Of a DNA stretch of 64,000 nucleotides, positions 9,402 to 18,876 are shown one piece after another. The stretch comes from Pectobacterium parmentieri (GTDB taxonomy: Bacteria > Pseudomonadota > Gammaproteobacteria > Enterobacterales > Enterobacteriaceae): NCBI RefSeq assembly GCF_001742145.1, contig NZ_CP015749.1, positions 1,736,001-1,800,000 on the forward strand, in the 5' to 3' direction. The stretch's first letter is position 1. Every line of letters starts with the position of its first letter. Below the pieces are notes generated by a model that ran no database searches, was not told the origin of the DNA, and worked only from the letters and a program-made list of their open reading frames with translations. The translations under genes and the position numbers were made by a program.

Positions 9402-10151
9402 TTAAAGGCGCATCAATGACCTGAAATCCTTTATCTTGCTCCGGCTGACCGGAACTTCAAAATCCAGATCGTTCAATCGCAGGATATAGGTATTGTTAAA
9501 CCAGGGCACAATTTCACGGATTTTCGTCAGGTTGACACAGTAAGAGCGATGACAGCGGAAGAAATAGTCTTCCGGCAGGCGGCTACAAAACTCCGTAATA
9601 TTCATCGGCATGATGAATTCCTCACGCCGGGTATACACCAGCGTGACCTTTTCCTGTGCGGCAGCGTAGTAGATATTATTAATATCCGTGACAATAATCC
9701 GCTCGTCTTTCATTAAATTAATCGTTTGCTGTGCGCCTCTGGGTGCCCCCATATGCGCGCCTGTTTCAGCAGTCGGTGCAATTTGCCGCTGTTGCCAGGT
9801 CGCTTCCAGCTTACGCAACATCGTGATGATGCGAGATTCATGATACGGCTTGAGAATGTAATCGAAGGCCTCGACTTCAAAAGCTTCGACCGCATGTTCT
9901 TTGTACGCCGTAATAAAAATGATGTAAGGCTTGTGTGCGAATTTGCTGATATTTTGCGCCAACCAAACGCCGTCTAACGACGGAATATTGATATCCAAAA
10001 AGATCGCATCGACGTCGTTATGTTGCAGATACTTCAGGACATCCAACCCGTCATCAAATGTCGCCTCAATCGTAATATTACTGTGCTGTTTGATGAGGTA
10101 ACTCAGCTCCTGCTGCGCGAGGAACTCATCTTCAACAATAATGGCTTTCAT
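9402..10151 (-). CDS. ypdB: YpdB, LytTR response regulator
   Basis: Response regulator: N-terminal receiver (acidic pair at residues 8-9, phospho-accepting Asp in [14 protein letters not shown], Lys in FDYILKPY) and C-terminal LytTR DNA-binding domain (from about 145, with [15 protein letters not shown] and [20 protein letters not shown]). It is nearly collinear with E. coli YpdB. The ATG overlaps the ypdA stop (ATGA), so the pair is translationally coupled. In E. coli this system senses external pyruvate and activates yhjX; here the target gene is directly downstream, an arrangement that differs from E. coli where yhjX is unlinked. Confidence 0.95.
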   Translation of the reverse strand: MKAIIVEDEFLAQQELSYLIKQHSNITIEATFDDGLDVLKYLQHNDVDAIFLDINIPSLDGVWLAQNISKFAHKPYIIFITAYKEHAVEAFEVEAFDYILKPYHESRIITMLRKLEATWQQRQIAPTAETGAHMGAPRGAQQTINLMKDERIIVTDINNIYYAAAQEKVTLVYTRREEFIMPMNITEFCSRLPEDYFFRCHRSYCVNLTKIREIVPWFNNTYILRLNDLDFEVPVSRSKIKDFRSLMRL

Positions 10152-11893
10152 GGGTTTCCTCCTCGGTGTTCAGCAGCAGAATAGGTCGAGGCTGGCACCT
10201 GAATGCTATCTGGCAATGCCGACGGTGTTTTATCTGCTCGCGGGATGTAGAAATAAATCTCGGTTCCGGGTTCCAAACGGCGAATACGCAGACCATCACC
10301 ATAAAGCAAACGCACCCGATGATGGACATTCAGCAGGCCAATCTTATTCCCCGGCAGCTCGTTGCGCGCAACACGATCCATCGTTTCCTGACTAATGCCA
10401 TGCCCGGTGTCTTTTACCGCGACGAGCAGTTTGTCGCCCTGTTCCTTCACGGACAGCACCACGGTTCCTTTGCCTCGGCAAGGCTGAATACCATGAACAA
10501 TCGCGTTTTCCACCAGAGGCTGAATTAATAAGCTAGGAATTTTATACGCTAAATCGTCGTCAATATCGTAAATCACTGTTAACTTGTCACCAAATCGCGC
10601 CTGCTCAATCGCGATATAATCTTGAATTTGGTATAGCTCTTTCTTTATATCGATCAGCGCATCATCGTTGAGTTCGAGGTTATAGCGCAAATAGCGGGAC
10701 AGATTGATCACCAACTGGCGCGCCGTATCAGGATTAATACGAATAGATGAGGAGATCGCATTTAGTGCATTAAAAAGAAAGTGCGGATTGATCTTGCTTT
10801 GCAACGCCCTCAGTTCCGCTTTATTTGCCATATCACGCAGTTGTTCTGTGCGGGAGACTTCAATTTGCGTTGACATAATTTGTGATAAACCGACGGCCAT
10901 CACACGTAACGAATAGGTTATTTTATGGGCGTGGCGGTAATAGATTTTCAATGTGCCCGTCACTTGCCCGTGCTCCCATAGCGGGATGACAATCATCGAA
11001 TGGATTTCCGGCGTTAGATGCTGCTCATCATTATTTTTAATGATGATTTTCCCATCATGAATCGCCTGCTGTGTCATCGGGCTAATAATGTCGTGGCCGA
11101 TATTATATTTATCTTCCCCAATCCCCACGTAAGCCTGAATGTGCTGCGTGTTTGTTATTGCCACCGCGTCCGCATTAATTTCAGTACGAATAATTCTACA
11201 AATGGCCGTCAGTGAATCACTGTTAATGTTGCGGAAATACGGCAGTGTCTTGTGTGCAATATCCAGCGCGAGTTTGGCTTGTCTGGCGGCAATCACCTCT
11301 TTTTCATTCGCCACACTCTGTACTAGTAACACGATCAGGCCAATACACACAGAGCCAAGAATCATCGGCACCGCAATTTTTGAAACAATATCCAACCCTA
11401 GTTCGATCGGCGTCGCCCACGCCACAACCAGCAGCATCGTTAACGACTCACACAGCATTCCGCCCAGAATCCCGATGCTCCATTGCTGCTCTTTTTTGAC
11501 TTTCTTATTGATGTAGCCGGAAGTGATACCCGCGATGATGCTGGTAATCAGGCAAGGTATTGAGGTAATGCCGTCAATATCAATTAAATAACGGTGCGCT
11601 CCCGCAATGATGCCAGTCGCGATACCGACCCAAGGGCCAAAAAGGATTCCGCCGGACATCACCGCAATCACGCGCACGTTGACGAGCGATCCTTCAACAT
11701 TAATGCCAGAATACGTGCCGAACAGCGCAAACAGTGAAAAGATGGCCGTCACCGTCACCCGCTCTCTCGGCGAATGTTGCTCTTTTTGCAGCAATTGCCG
11801 GAACTGGCGCGTCCTAGTGAGGAAGAACAGGCAAATCAGCATCAAGGCGGCGCGGTCAAAGACTGCGAGGAGCATCTCAAATATTTCGTGCAC
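10148..11893 (-). CDS. ypdA: YpdA, LytS-type sensor kinase
   Basis: Membrane histidine kinase of the LytS/YehU group, 581 residues. Six or so membrane segments of the 5TMR-LYT domain (about 1-200, with [20 protein letters not shown]), a GAF domain (about 225-345), then the kinase core with [15 protein letters not shown] holding the phospho-accepting histidine and [12 protein letters not shown] as N box. Close to E. coli YpdA throughout except the C-terminal tail, which is longer. Start is GTG at 11893, giving [18 protein letters not shown] as in E. coli. Forms an operon with ypdB. Confidence 0.95.
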   Translation of the reverse strand: MHEIFEMLLAVFDRAALMLICLFFLTRTRQFRQLLQKEQHSPRERVTVTAIFSLFALFGTYSGINVEGSLVNVRVIAVMSGGILFGPWVGIATGIIAGAHRYLIDIDGITSIPCLITSIIAGITSGYINKKVKKEQQWSIGILGGMLCESLTMLLVVAWATPIELGLDIVSKIAVPMILGSVCIGLIVLLVQSVANEKEVIAARQAKLALDIAHKTLPYFRNINSDSLTAICRIIRTEINADAVAITNTQHIQAYVGIGEDKYNIGHDIISPMTQQAIHDGKIIIKNNDEQHLTPEIHSMIVIPLWEHGQVTGTLKIYYRHAHKITYSLRVMAVGLSQIMSTQIEVSRTEQLRDMANKAELRALQSKINPHFLFNALNAISSSIRINPDTARQLVINLSRYLRYNLELNDDALIDIKKELYQIQDYIAIEQARFGDKLTVIYDIDDDLAYKIPSLLIQPLVENAIVHGIQPCRGKGTVVLSVKEQGDKLLVAVKDTGHGISQETMDRVARNELPGNKIGLLNVHHRVRLLYGDGLRIRRLEPGTEIYFYIPRADKTPSALPDSIQVPASTYSAAEHRGGNP

Positions 11894-11992
11894 GGGACAT
11901 CCGGTACTGGGTTACGAGCCTGCACTATAGGAAAAATGTGATCTATATTCCACTTTTTAGTCTGTTAACCACTCGACTATGTGTAAACGTAT

Positions 11993-12016
11993 AAAAGCCA
12001 GCAAACGCTGGCTTTT
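11993..12016 (-). terminator. Terminator of the GGDEF-EAL gene
   Basis: Perfect 10-bp stem AAAAGCCAGC/GCTGGCTTTT with a 4-nt loop, 27 bp beyond the stop codon of the upstream gene and before ypdA. Confidence 0.9.
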
Positions 12017-12042
12017 AGGAAAGATGGCTGTAGCACAACAAT

Positions 12043-14211
12043 TTACACGTCTATTGGCTTATTCAATTTTAGTAGCTGGGTAAACTCTTCTGCGGGCATC
12101 GGATGCCCGAACAGATATCCCTGTGCTTCTTCACACCCTTTGCCTCGCAGTCGTTCACTCTGCTCCAAAGTCTCAACCCCTTCTGCAATCACGCCGAGAC
12201 CGAAACTTTTCCCAAGATAGAGAATTGCTCTGACAATCGCCGCATCCGGCGGAGACTCACACATGGTCCTGACAAAGGTTTGATCGATCTTAAGCCGAGT
12301 CACCGGGTAATTTTTCAGCATACTGAGAGACGCATAGCCCGTCCCATAGTCATCAAAGGCAATCCCGATCCCCGCATCACGCAGCGTTTTCAATGGCTGT
12401 AACATATTTTCATCGTAACGCAGAATGATATTTTCCGTGATCTCCAGTTCCAGCGAGCTTGGCTGTAACCCGGTACGAGCGAGGGCACCCATAATCTTTT
12501 GCGCCAACATGCCTGTACGAAACTGCGCGCTGAAAAGATTAATGCTGATACGAAAATAGCTGTTGCTAACCTGACACCACTCTGCCGCTTGCCGACAGGC
12601 CGTTTCTACGATCCAATCCCCTACTCGTTCCGCCCACGGGCCATTTTCCAGTGCGGTAAGAAATGCTGCAGGCCCAAGTAGCCCTCTCTCTGGGTGACGC
12701 CAGCGTAACAATGCCTCCGCACCAACAATCTCATTTGTTGCCAGTTTTACCTGTGGTTGATAGAACATTTCAAATTCATGTTGCTCATAAGCTCGTACAA
12801 ACTCTAACTGGAAGGCATGCTTAGCCTGAAAGACTTCAAGTAGTTCGCGCGTGAAAAAACGATAACAGTTCCGACCTTCAGATTTCGCCTGATACAGAGC
12901 TAAATCTGCACTGGTCAAAAGATCCTGCACAGTGACGCCATATTCCGGGTACAGCACAGCACCAATGCTGGCACTAATATTGATTTGGTGATCGTCAATA
13001 ATCATTGCCTGCGAAATTTCATGGATAATTTGTTCGGCAATTTTACCTGCAACTTTTTTATCACTCAGACCCGGAAACAGCAGCGCAAATTCATCTCCGC
13101 CCATTCTCGCGACTACATCACCGGAACGAACCGTCGCTTTTATTTTTTTGGCAACGTGCACCAAAATATCATCGCCGCTAGAGTGCCCCAGACTGTCATT
13201 AACATCTTTAAATCCGTCCAGATCGACCATCATGATGCAGACTGCAGGCTCATTCTTGAGCGCGGTTTCCAGATTTGATGTTAATAATGTCCGGTTTGCC
13301 AACCCCGTCAGTGGGTCCATGTGCGCCAGTAAAAACAGCCGCTCTTCGTTGCGGCGACGCTCGGTAATGTCGCGCAATATCGCGCCATAGCTAACATTGT
13401 CGTTGTCTTCCCACATAGAAACCGACAATTCAACCGGAACCAGGCTACCGCTTTTGGCTTGTACGTTCAGCTCCAGCGTCACCCCTTTCATCAGGGAATC
13501 ACGGTCAGTGACCAGATGGTTAAGCTGCACGATAAAGGCATCAGGTACGATGCGATTAATATTTTGGCCGATAATTTCATCGTCGCGGTATTCCAGCATC
13601 TTCTCTGCGGCTGCATTCCAGAAGGTAATCATTCCCTTCTCGTTAACGCATAAAATCGTATCTGGCGAGGTATTAGCGATATTTTCAAAACGCACCTGAC
13701 TGGCCTTACGCGCCAATTCCAGACGCCGCATTTCCAGCTTGTCCATGACCAGTGATGCCAGATCCTGCAAATTGTGCTCATCACGCTTGGTGAATGCTGC
13801 TCTAGGCTTCAAATCAATAATACATAACGTGCCAATGGCATGCCCAGACGAGGTAATTAAGGGTATCCCGGCATAAAAACGGATATAGGGAATTCCCACA
13901 ACCAGCGGATTATTTTTGAATCGCACATCCTTGAGTGCATCAGGCACCACCATGATCTTTTTCTTCAAGATCGTATGGGCGCAAAAGGAGATATCGCGTG
14001 GTGTTTCGCAAAAAGGAACCCCTACGCTGGCGGCAAACAATTGGCGCTCAGCTTCCACCAACGAGACTAAAACGATGGGCGCGTTAAAAATGTTGGCAGC
14101 CAGACTAATCAGGTTGCTCAGACTCGGATCGAATAGTGCGTTCTTAATTCCATACTCACGAAGAGCAGCAAGACGTTTATCTTCATCTTTGCTTATTGGG
14201 GCACGACTCAT
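12043..14211 (-). CDS. GAF-PAS-GGDEF-EAL cyclic-di-GMP enzyme
   Basis: Cytoplasmic c-di-GMP turnover protein, 722 residues, with no membrane segment. Order: GAF (about 20-160, FAASVGVPFCETPRDISFCAHT), PAS (175-285), GGDEF (295-455, intact GGDEF at 371-375) and EAL (465-715, EAL at 499-501). EAL residues needed for catalysis are present: ELEITEN, FDDYGTGYASL, KIDQTFV, AEGVET and QGYLFG. It may therefore both make and break c-di-GMP, or use a regulatory GGDEF and active EAL. The input ligand is unknown. The start follows a G-rich site and overlaps the stop of a small upstream reading frame. Confidence 0.9.
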   Translation of the reverse strand: MSRAPISKDEDKRLAALREYGIKNALFDPSLSNLISLAANIFNAPIVLVSLVEAERQLFAASVGVPFCETPRDISFCAHTILKKKIMVVPDALKDVRFKNNPLVVGIPYIRFYAGIPLITSSGHAIGTLCIIDLKPRAAFTKRDEHNLQDLASLVMDKLEMRRLELARKASQVRFENIANTSPDTILCVNEKGMITFWNAAAEKMLEYRDDEIIGQNINRIVPDAFIVQLNHLVTDRDSLMKGVTLELNVQAKSGSLVPVELSVSMWEDNDNVSYGAILRDITERRRNEERLFLLAHMDPLTGLANRTLLTSNLETALKNEPAVCIMMVDLDGFKDVNDSLGHSSGDDILVHVAKKIKATVRSGDVVARMGGDEFALLFPGLSDKKVAGKIAEQIIHEISQAMIIDDHQINISASIGAVLYPEYGVTVQDLLTSADLALYQAKSEGRNCYRFFTRELLEVFQAKHAFQLEFVRAYEQHEFEMFYQPQVKLATNEIVGAEALLRWRHPERGLLGPAAFLTALENGPWAERVGDWIVETACRQAAEWCQVSNSYFRISINLFSAQFRTGMLAQKIMGALARTGLQPSSLELEITENIILRYDENMLQPLKTLRDAGIGIAFDDYGTGYASLSMLKNYPVTRLKIDQTFVRTMCESPPDAAIVRAILYLGKSFGLGVIAEGVETLEQSERLRGKGCEEAQGYLFGHPMPAEEFTQLLKLNKPIDV

Positions 14212-14390
14212 GGGTTCCCCCCTCCCATCGTATTCATGTTCAGGTTAGAAAAAAGGTTAGCTGTAAATCCAAAATGTTGCAGCAATGAGCACGATAAGAG
14301 CAACCAGGCCAACGTGAGTAAACCAAGACCCTTTCTCTCGCCAAGTAGTGCCTGAGTGTTGAGTATGGCAAAAGATCCGAACTCGATCAT
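14208..14390 (-). CDS. Possible 60-residue hydrophobic leader ORF
   Basis: Reading frame of 60 codons with one hydrophobic stretch (GLLTLAWLLLSCSLL). Its stop overlaps the start of the GGDEF-EAL gene in an ATGA, which could couple translation. No family is recognised and coding character is doubtful. The surrounding 14212-14594 interval is otherwise A+T-rich and gene-free. Confidence 0.25.
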   Translation of the reverse strand: MIEFGSFAILNTQALLGERKGLGLLTLAWLLLSCSLLQHFGFTANLFSNLNMNTMGGGNP

Positions 14391-14594
14391 CCCTTCAAAT
14401 CATTAATAATAACAAGTAGAAGCATCAATTAAGATGATAGATGAAAAGCGAAATAGAAAAATATCGATGTACTCACAACGTAGAGTGATGAGGACAAAAA
14501 AGACAGATGAAGGTTGGCATATTCAAATACTCATTACCGAATAGCGACAATATGGTATCAAGTTATTAACAGAATATAACCAACCAAAGAATCA

Positions 14595-14852
14595 TCAAGC
14601 GGGAAAATAGGTTATTGAATGCTCAGGGGTGTCATTCTTTGCTCTAATAACGACATCCCAAACCCCTGTGTAAGGGACAGTTAAATACACTTCACCTTCA
14701 GCATAACGGCAAATAGCCCCCTGCATATCGTTATTATCTTCCGTCATTGTTTCCTGCTCACTATTGCTCATTTTGACTTCAAACGTATTAGCACACCGGA
14801 CAATTACCGTATCACCACCAAACAGACTTAAACACGTGCGAATTACAGACAT
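14595..14852 (-). CDS. DUF1883-like small protein
   Basis: A protein of about 85 residues with the pattern of the DUF1883 family: GGDTVIVRC near the start, a short variable middle, then VYLTVPYTGVWDVVIRA near the end, where DUF1883 has a VPxxGxWxVVID motif. Its function is not known. I chose the ATG at 14852 because a strong GGAGGA lies just upstream; the frame stays open to 14918 but without a site. It stands alone between the GGDEF-EAL gene and the repressor region. Confidence 0.65.
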   Translation of the reverse strand: MSVIRTCLSLFGGDTVIVRCANTFEVKMSNSEQETMTEDNNDMQGAICRYAEGEVYLTVPYTGVWDVVIRAKNDTPEHSITYFPA

Positions 14853-15117
14853 ACATCCTCCGCGACACGCAGTCATGCGCATGCTTAATAAAACGATTTC
14901 ATTGGTTATATTTCCCACAGCGGGATTTCCATAAGAGCAAAATGGTTACGGCCAGATTGTGATTTAGATCAAATGACACACAGGTTTAAGTCAAATCAGA
15001 GGATAGAATAAGACAATACTATGACCGCCTGACATTTATTAGGATTTTTGATGATCAGACGATAGCGTTTATTTTGATGTTATCCCACACATTCACGTGG
15101 ACTCCTTTTGTGAAACA

Positions 15118-15133
15118 ACAACTTTAATTGTTC
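15118..15133. promoter_or_regulatory. Repressor operator-like site A
   Basis: ACAACTTTAATTGTTC, an imperfect palindrome of the form ACAACT-N-TTGT shared with sites at 15223, 15380 and 16366. It lies 100 bp upstream of the repressor promoter. The rest of 14853-15212 holds no gene I can support. Confidence 0.55.
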
Positions 15134-15212
15134 CATGGTTGTATTTGCGATCACATCACACGTGCCTCAACGCGACATTACTTTGGTTTTTTTAAAACAG
15201 ATTAATACTCAC

Positions 15213-15241
15213 TTGATAAACGACAACTAAGGTTGTACATT
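15213..15241 (+). promoter_or_regulatory. Repressor promoter with operator B; probable leaderless start
   Basis: -35 TTGATA (15213-15218), 17 bp, -10 TACATT (15236-15241). The spacer holds the operator ACAACTAAGGTTGTAC (15223-15238), so the repressor probably controls its own gene. Transcription would begin at about 15248, exactly at the ATG, which explains the absence of a ribosome site and resembles lambda PRM. Confidence 0.7.
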
Positions 15242-15247
15242 GACCAA

Positions 15248-15982
15248 ATGAAAACGACACTTGCAGAACGATTAAAAACAGTCAGAACTTCACAAGGGCT
15301 TAGTCAAAAAGCACTTGGCGACATGGTTGGCGTCTCTCAGGCCGCCATACAGAAGATAGAGGGGGGAAAAGCGTCACAGACAACTAAAATTGTTGAGCTT
15401 TCCAATGCCCTCCATATTCGCCCTGAATGGCTGGCAAATGGCGAAGGCCCGATGCGTAGCGACAGGGTGGTTCGATCACTTCAGGAATCGAGCATTCCAC
15501 CAACATCAGAATGGGGCACTGTATCAGCTTGGGACAGCACGACAGAACTATCAAAGGACGAGGTTGAAGTGCCTTTTTTAAAAGATATTGAGTTTGCCTG
15601 CGGCGATGGGCGCATTCAAAGCGAGGATTATAACGGCTTTAAGCTCCGTTTTTCCAAAGCTACACTGCGCAAAGTCGGTGCCAATACCGATGGTTCAGGT
15701 GTTCTTTGTTTCCCGGCAGCGGGTGACAGCATGGAGCCCATCATCCCGGATGGCACCACCGTCGCCGTTGATACCAACAACAAGCGCATCATTGATGGAA
15801 AACTGTACGCCATCGCTCAGGAAGGAGGCGGTAACGATAAGCTCAAGCGAATCAAACAACTTTACCGCAAACCAGGCGGCCTTCTCGTCATTCACAGTTT
15901 TAATCGAGATACCGATGAAGAGACCGACGAATCAGAGGTCGAAATCATTGGTCGCGTATTCTGGTATTCGGTCCTGTTATAA
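15248..15982 (+). CDS. XRE-S24 self-cleaving repressor (chromosomal)
   Basis: CI/LexA-type repressor of 244 residues: N-terminal XRE helix-turn-helix (about 5-62, LSQKALGDMVGVSQAAIQKIEGG) and C-terminal S24 peptidase domain. The cleavage site is Cys118-Gly119 in FACGDG, the Cys-Gly type known from P22 C2; the nucleophile is Ser161 in GDSMEP and a lysine follows in KLKRIKQ. From about residue 81 it is roughly 85% identical by eye to the CI of the prophage at 60937, while the DNA-binding parts differ. Probably SOS-inactivated. It likely represses the Mor-like gene downstream, whose promoter holds the same operator. An ATG at 15248 fits the leaderless promoter; TTG at 15233 is less likely. Confidence 0.85.
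   Translation: MKTTLAERLKTVRTSQGLSQKALGDMVGVSQAAIQKIEGGKASQTTKIVELSNALHIRPEWLANGEGPMRSDRVVRSLQESSIPPTSEWGTVSAWDSTTELSKDEVEVPFLKDIEFACGDGRIQSEDYNGFKLRFSKATLRKVGANTDGSGVLCFPAAGDSMEPIIPDGTTVAVDTNNKRIIDGKLYAIAQEGGGNDKLKRIKQLYRKPGGLLVIHSFNRDTDEETDESEVEIIGRVFWYSVLL
15380..15395. promoter_or_regulatory. Operator-like site C inside the repressor gene
   Basis: ACAACTAAAATTGTTG, a nearly perfect ACAACT-N-TTGT palindrome within the helix-turn-helix coding region. It could serve as an internal roadblock or be incidental. Confidence 0.4.
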
Positions 15983-16241
15983 CCCGATACTGGCGGTATC
16001 CCACGCCATAGCGCGTTCTTTTCCTCTCCCCAAAGCCGGTTGATTGATACAGATGCCGGCCTCATTTTATTGATAGCCGTCTTATCAATAACAGCCCTAC
16101 CAATAAAAATTTTACCACTAAAAAACGTTTACCCTCACCCAGATAACCTTACCCACACGTCACAGTTTTATACAATCATCGTGCTATTGTTTCATCACCC
16201 CTTGTTGATGTTGTGTTATTCCTCCTGTCTATGTGTTGCTT

Positions 16242-16266
16242 TCCCGCCCTATGGCGGGATTTTTTT
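16242..16266 (+). terminator. Rho-independent terminator after the repressor gene
   Basis: Stem TCCCGCC/GGCGGGA, loop CTAT, then seven T residues. It lies 260 bp past the repressor stop. The interval 15983-16241 contains no convincing gene. Confidence 0.88.
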
Positions 16267-16354
16267 ACCCCTTCATCGAACTTTTTTAGTGTATAGCCCG
16301 CAGACCGCCATTTCGCTTTACAACCAAAAACAACCCAAATTAAAACTAAAGATG

Positions 16355-16383
16355 TTGACACAACAACAACTATAGTTTTAAAT
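16355..16383 (+). promoter_or_regulatory. Promoter of the Mor-like gene with operator D
   Basis: Perfect -35 TTGACA (16355-16360), 17 bp, -10 TTAAAT (16378-16383). The spacer and -10 are covered by ACAACTATAGTTTTAA (16366-16381), the operator form seen at the repressor promoter, so binding would shut this promoter. An 85-nt leader precedes the ATG. Confidence 0.65.
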
Positions 16384-16473
16384 GAACACATAGCGCGGTT
16401 GTTATCCCTCAAGATACCAATACTCGAACTCTCACATAAGCAGTAATTATTTTCTTTAAGGATAAGGTGATTT

Positions 16474-16824
16474 ATGACTGAGCCACAATTTCGCAGTAAA
16501 GGTCCCGAACTTCTGGTCGAGCTTTCCCAACACGTTGCCGATACGGTCAAAAACGTCACAGAGTTGGATCTACAAACCGCCGAACTGGTCGGTAATGCCG
16601 TTGCCAAACATATGATGAGCGTATGGGGTGGACAAAACGTTTATTTCCCGATGGGAATTTCCTGGCGTGCCTCTCAACGCGATCTTCAAATCTATGAAGA
16701 ATTTGATGGCCGCAATCATAGCGCTCTGGCGAAGAAATATAATGTCTCGCTGCAATGGATTTATAAAATTGTCAGGACCATGAGAAAAGATGAGTTGCAG
16801 GCAAAACAACAAATGCAGGAGTAA
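16474..16824 (+). CDS. Mor-family transcription activator
   Basis: DNA-binding activator of the Mor/C family first known from phage Mu, 116 residues. The dimerisation part (about 10-60) is followed by GGQNVYFPMG and then RDLQIYEEFDGRNHSALAKKYNVSLQWIYKIV, the family's helix-turn-helix with the typical GRN..LAKKY core. AAGG lies six bases before the ATG. Repressor upstream plus activator is the logic of pyocin control (PrtR/PrtN); in Pectobacterium a plausible target is the phage-tail bacteriocin carotovoricin, which is not in this window. The target is inference. Confidence 0.85.
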   Translation: MTEPQFRSKGPELLVELSQHVADTVKNVTELDLQTAELVGNAVAKHMMSVWGGQNVYFPMGISWRASQRDLQIYEEFDGRNHSALAKKYNVSLQWIYKIVRTMRKDELQAKQQMQE

Positions 16825-17028
16825 TGCAAAAGGCCATAAATTAAAAACTCAGGAGATAATAAAAGCAGATAATTTAATAACAATAATAATTTCTTATTTT
16901 AATAAAATATAACTTATATCAATCCGAATTGAGGCAAATGCAGCAAGAGATTTCGATGCGCTAACACCAGCCAACACACGCTGTTTGAAATATTAAATAT
17001 ATACTCAAAGACAATACCGGAAGGTAAT

Positions 17029-17063
17029 TAATAGGATGAGTGCATTTTGTACTCATCCTATTA
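17029..17063. repeat. Long inverted repeat
   Basis: Perfect 13-bp arms TAATAGGATGAGT/ACTCATCCTATTA around a 9-nt loop. It lies 205 bp downstream of the Mor-like gene and could be its terminator, though there is no T run. The rest of 16825-17294 is A+T-rich and shows no gene. Confidence 0.75.
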
Positions 17064-17294
17064 CCACCTTTAACCTTAATCCCCCCCTCTTTTAGTACGA
17101 TATTCAATCAGGCTATGACAAGCACACGACTTCCCATCTCCTTATGTAAATCAATCAGCTAAAAAAACCAGAAACATGCATTTACAATGCACAAATCAAT
17201 TTTTAACCACTGAGAGCATGATAACGTTGCCCCACGATCCCTTCGGTGTGTTGAAAGCACCGAGTGAAAAAATAAATAGGGGCAATTGAGAGCA

Positions 17295-18401
17295 ATGAGT
17301 GAGAAAGCAAGGAAACGGTGGCAACGTCGCCCCGGAACAACTGGCGGCAAACTCCCTTGGAACGACTGGCGCAACGCCCTGACCTGGCGCAGAGCAATAC
17401 AATTTCTGCTGCTGGCGATCAACATCTATATCGGCATCACTTTTTATTTTTGGGTACGCTACTTTGAAACTGGCGGCACAAGTCTTTATATATCGAGACC
17501 TGGCGGTATTGAGGGCTGGCTACCGATTGCAGGATTAATGAACGTTAAGTTCACATGGGAAACGGGCAATCTTCCCCCTATCCACCTTGCATCAATGCTG
17601 TTACTTCTCGCCTTTATTCTCACCAGCCTGTTACTGAAGAAATCATTTTGTTCTTGGCTGTGCCCTATCGGTACGTTATCCGAGTGGGTCGGTATACTGG
17701 GGAAAAAACTGTTTGGCCGCCACTTCATTCTTCCGAAGTGGCTAGACATTCCGTTGCGTAGCCTGAAATATCTATTATTAAGTTTTTTTCTCTACATTGC
17801 GTTATCAATGCCAGCACAGGGCATTTATATGTTCCTGATGTCACCCTACGGTTTGATCGCTGACGTTAAAATGCTCGGCTTCTTCCGCAATGTCGGCACC
17901 ATTACGCTGGCCTGTGTCTTTCTTTTTATGTTTGCCAGCCTGTTTATTCGCCATTTCTGGTGCCGCTACCTTTGTCCCTACGGCGCACTTTTAGGCGTAT
18001 TTTCGCTGCTGTCTCCCTTCAAAATTCGTCGTAATGCCACTAGCTGTATTGACTGTGGCAAGTGTGCTAAGGCCTGCCCGTCTAACATCCCAGTGGATAA
18101 ACTGATTCAGGTAAGAACCGCAGAATGCACAGCCTGCATGACCTGCGTCGAATCCTGCCCGGTGACATCGACGCTCCACTTCTCACTGATGAAACCATCA
18201 GGATCGCAGGAAAAAGACAGTTCCACAGCCAAACCGCTATGGCGACAAACCGCGTTGTCCGGTATTACGATGACCGTACTGGTACTCGGTATCCTTTTCG
18301 GCATGATCGGCTTTGCGATGTATACCGGCGGCTGGGACAGCCCGATTCCCGAGCATATGTATTTCCGACTCATTCCCGATTCACAGAACATTAGCCATTA
18401 A
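17295..18401 (+). CDS. Membrane polyferredoxin (NapH/YccM-like)
   Basis: Inner-membrane electron-transfer protein of the NapH/NosR/CcoG type, about 368 residues. It has around five to six membrane helices, two CxxxCP loops (CSWLCPIG, CRYLCPYG) and two ferredoxin clusters, CIDCGKCAKACP and CTACMTCVESCP, each able to hold a 4Fe-4S centre. It is closest in layout to E. coli YccM, whose role is unknown. The ATG at 17295 was chosen; a TTG at 17286 is in frame. It stands alone and points toward the prophage end, convergent with the icd fragment. It may supply electrons to a periplasmic reductase, but no partner is next to it. Confidence 0.85.
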   Translation: MSEKARKRWQRRPGTTGGKLPWNDWRNALTWRRAIQFLLLAINIYIGITFYFWVRYFETGGTSLYISRPGGIEGWLPIAGLMNVKFTWETGNLPPIHLASMLLLLAFILTSLLLKKSFCSWLCPIGTLSEWVGILGKKLFGRHFILPKWLDIPLRSLKYLLLSFFLYIALSMPAQGIYMFLMSPYGLIADVKMLGFFRNVGTITLACVFLFMFASLFIRHFWCRYLCPYGALLGVFSLLSPFKIRRNATSCIDCGKCAKACPSNIPVDKLIQVRTAECTACMTCVESCPVTSTLHFSLMKPSGSQEKDSSTAKPLWRQTALSGITMTVLVLGILFGMIGFAMYTGGWDSPIPEHMYFRLIPDSQNISH

Positions 18402-18472
18402 TAAATGGCGGATAGGGTCAACGGGGATTAATACAAAACAGGAGAGTTTTGGGGAAAGATTTTTAGCACAAA

Positions 18473-18499
18473 AATAAGGGGCCGAATCTGGCCCCTATT
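18473..18499 (-). terminator. Former icd terminator
   Basis: Stem AGGGGCC/GGCCCCT with a 6-nt loop and a T-rich tail in the leftward direction, 27 bp beyond the icd stop. It remained with the icd fragment when the prophage inserted. Its symmetry lets it also serve the polyferredoxin gene. Confidence 0.85.
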
Positions 18500-18522
18500 G
18501 TTAATCTACACTGAACAGCAGA

Positions 18523-18687
18523 TTACATGTTATCAATGATGTCCTGCGCAAACTCGCTACATTTCCGCAGCTTAGCGCCTTCCATCAGACGTTCGAAATC
18601 GTAAGTCACGGTCTTGTTCTTGATCGCGCCTTCAACGCCCTTAACAATCAGGTCAGCCGCTTCGAACCATTGCAGGTGACGCAGCAG
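18523..18687 (-). pseudogene. icd: 3' fragment of icd: prophage attachment site (left end)
   Basis: The last 54 or so codons of isocitrate dehydrogenase, reading [20 protein letters not shown] and ending [11 protein letters not shown] followed by the stop. It aligns with the E. coli Icd C-terminus. Upstream of about 18687 the frame continues with unrelated sequence, so the fragment has no start and is not a gene. This is the known pattern of e14 and phage 21, which integrate into the icd 3' end and carry a replacement tail; the intact icd should lie beyond the right edge. The att core is within this stretch. Confidence 0.92.
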
Positions 18688-18876
18688 TAGATTGAAAGAT
18701 AAACCACAACATAATGAATCATATAAAGAAAAATACAAAATAGCGCATTGGGTAGCATCGTTTTCGTTAAGATAAATATCGATAGAAAACAGTGAGCTAC
18801 TTTGTATTTTACTGAATACCTTCCCCCAGAAATTGCCTGCAATTTCACCTCTTAACAAATTTAACGGACTAATAGC

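Noticed and set aside
16040..16375. Plus-strand frame between repressor and Mor-like gene
   Set aside because: It spans a strong terminator, includes the Mor-like promoter and has no protein-like composition.
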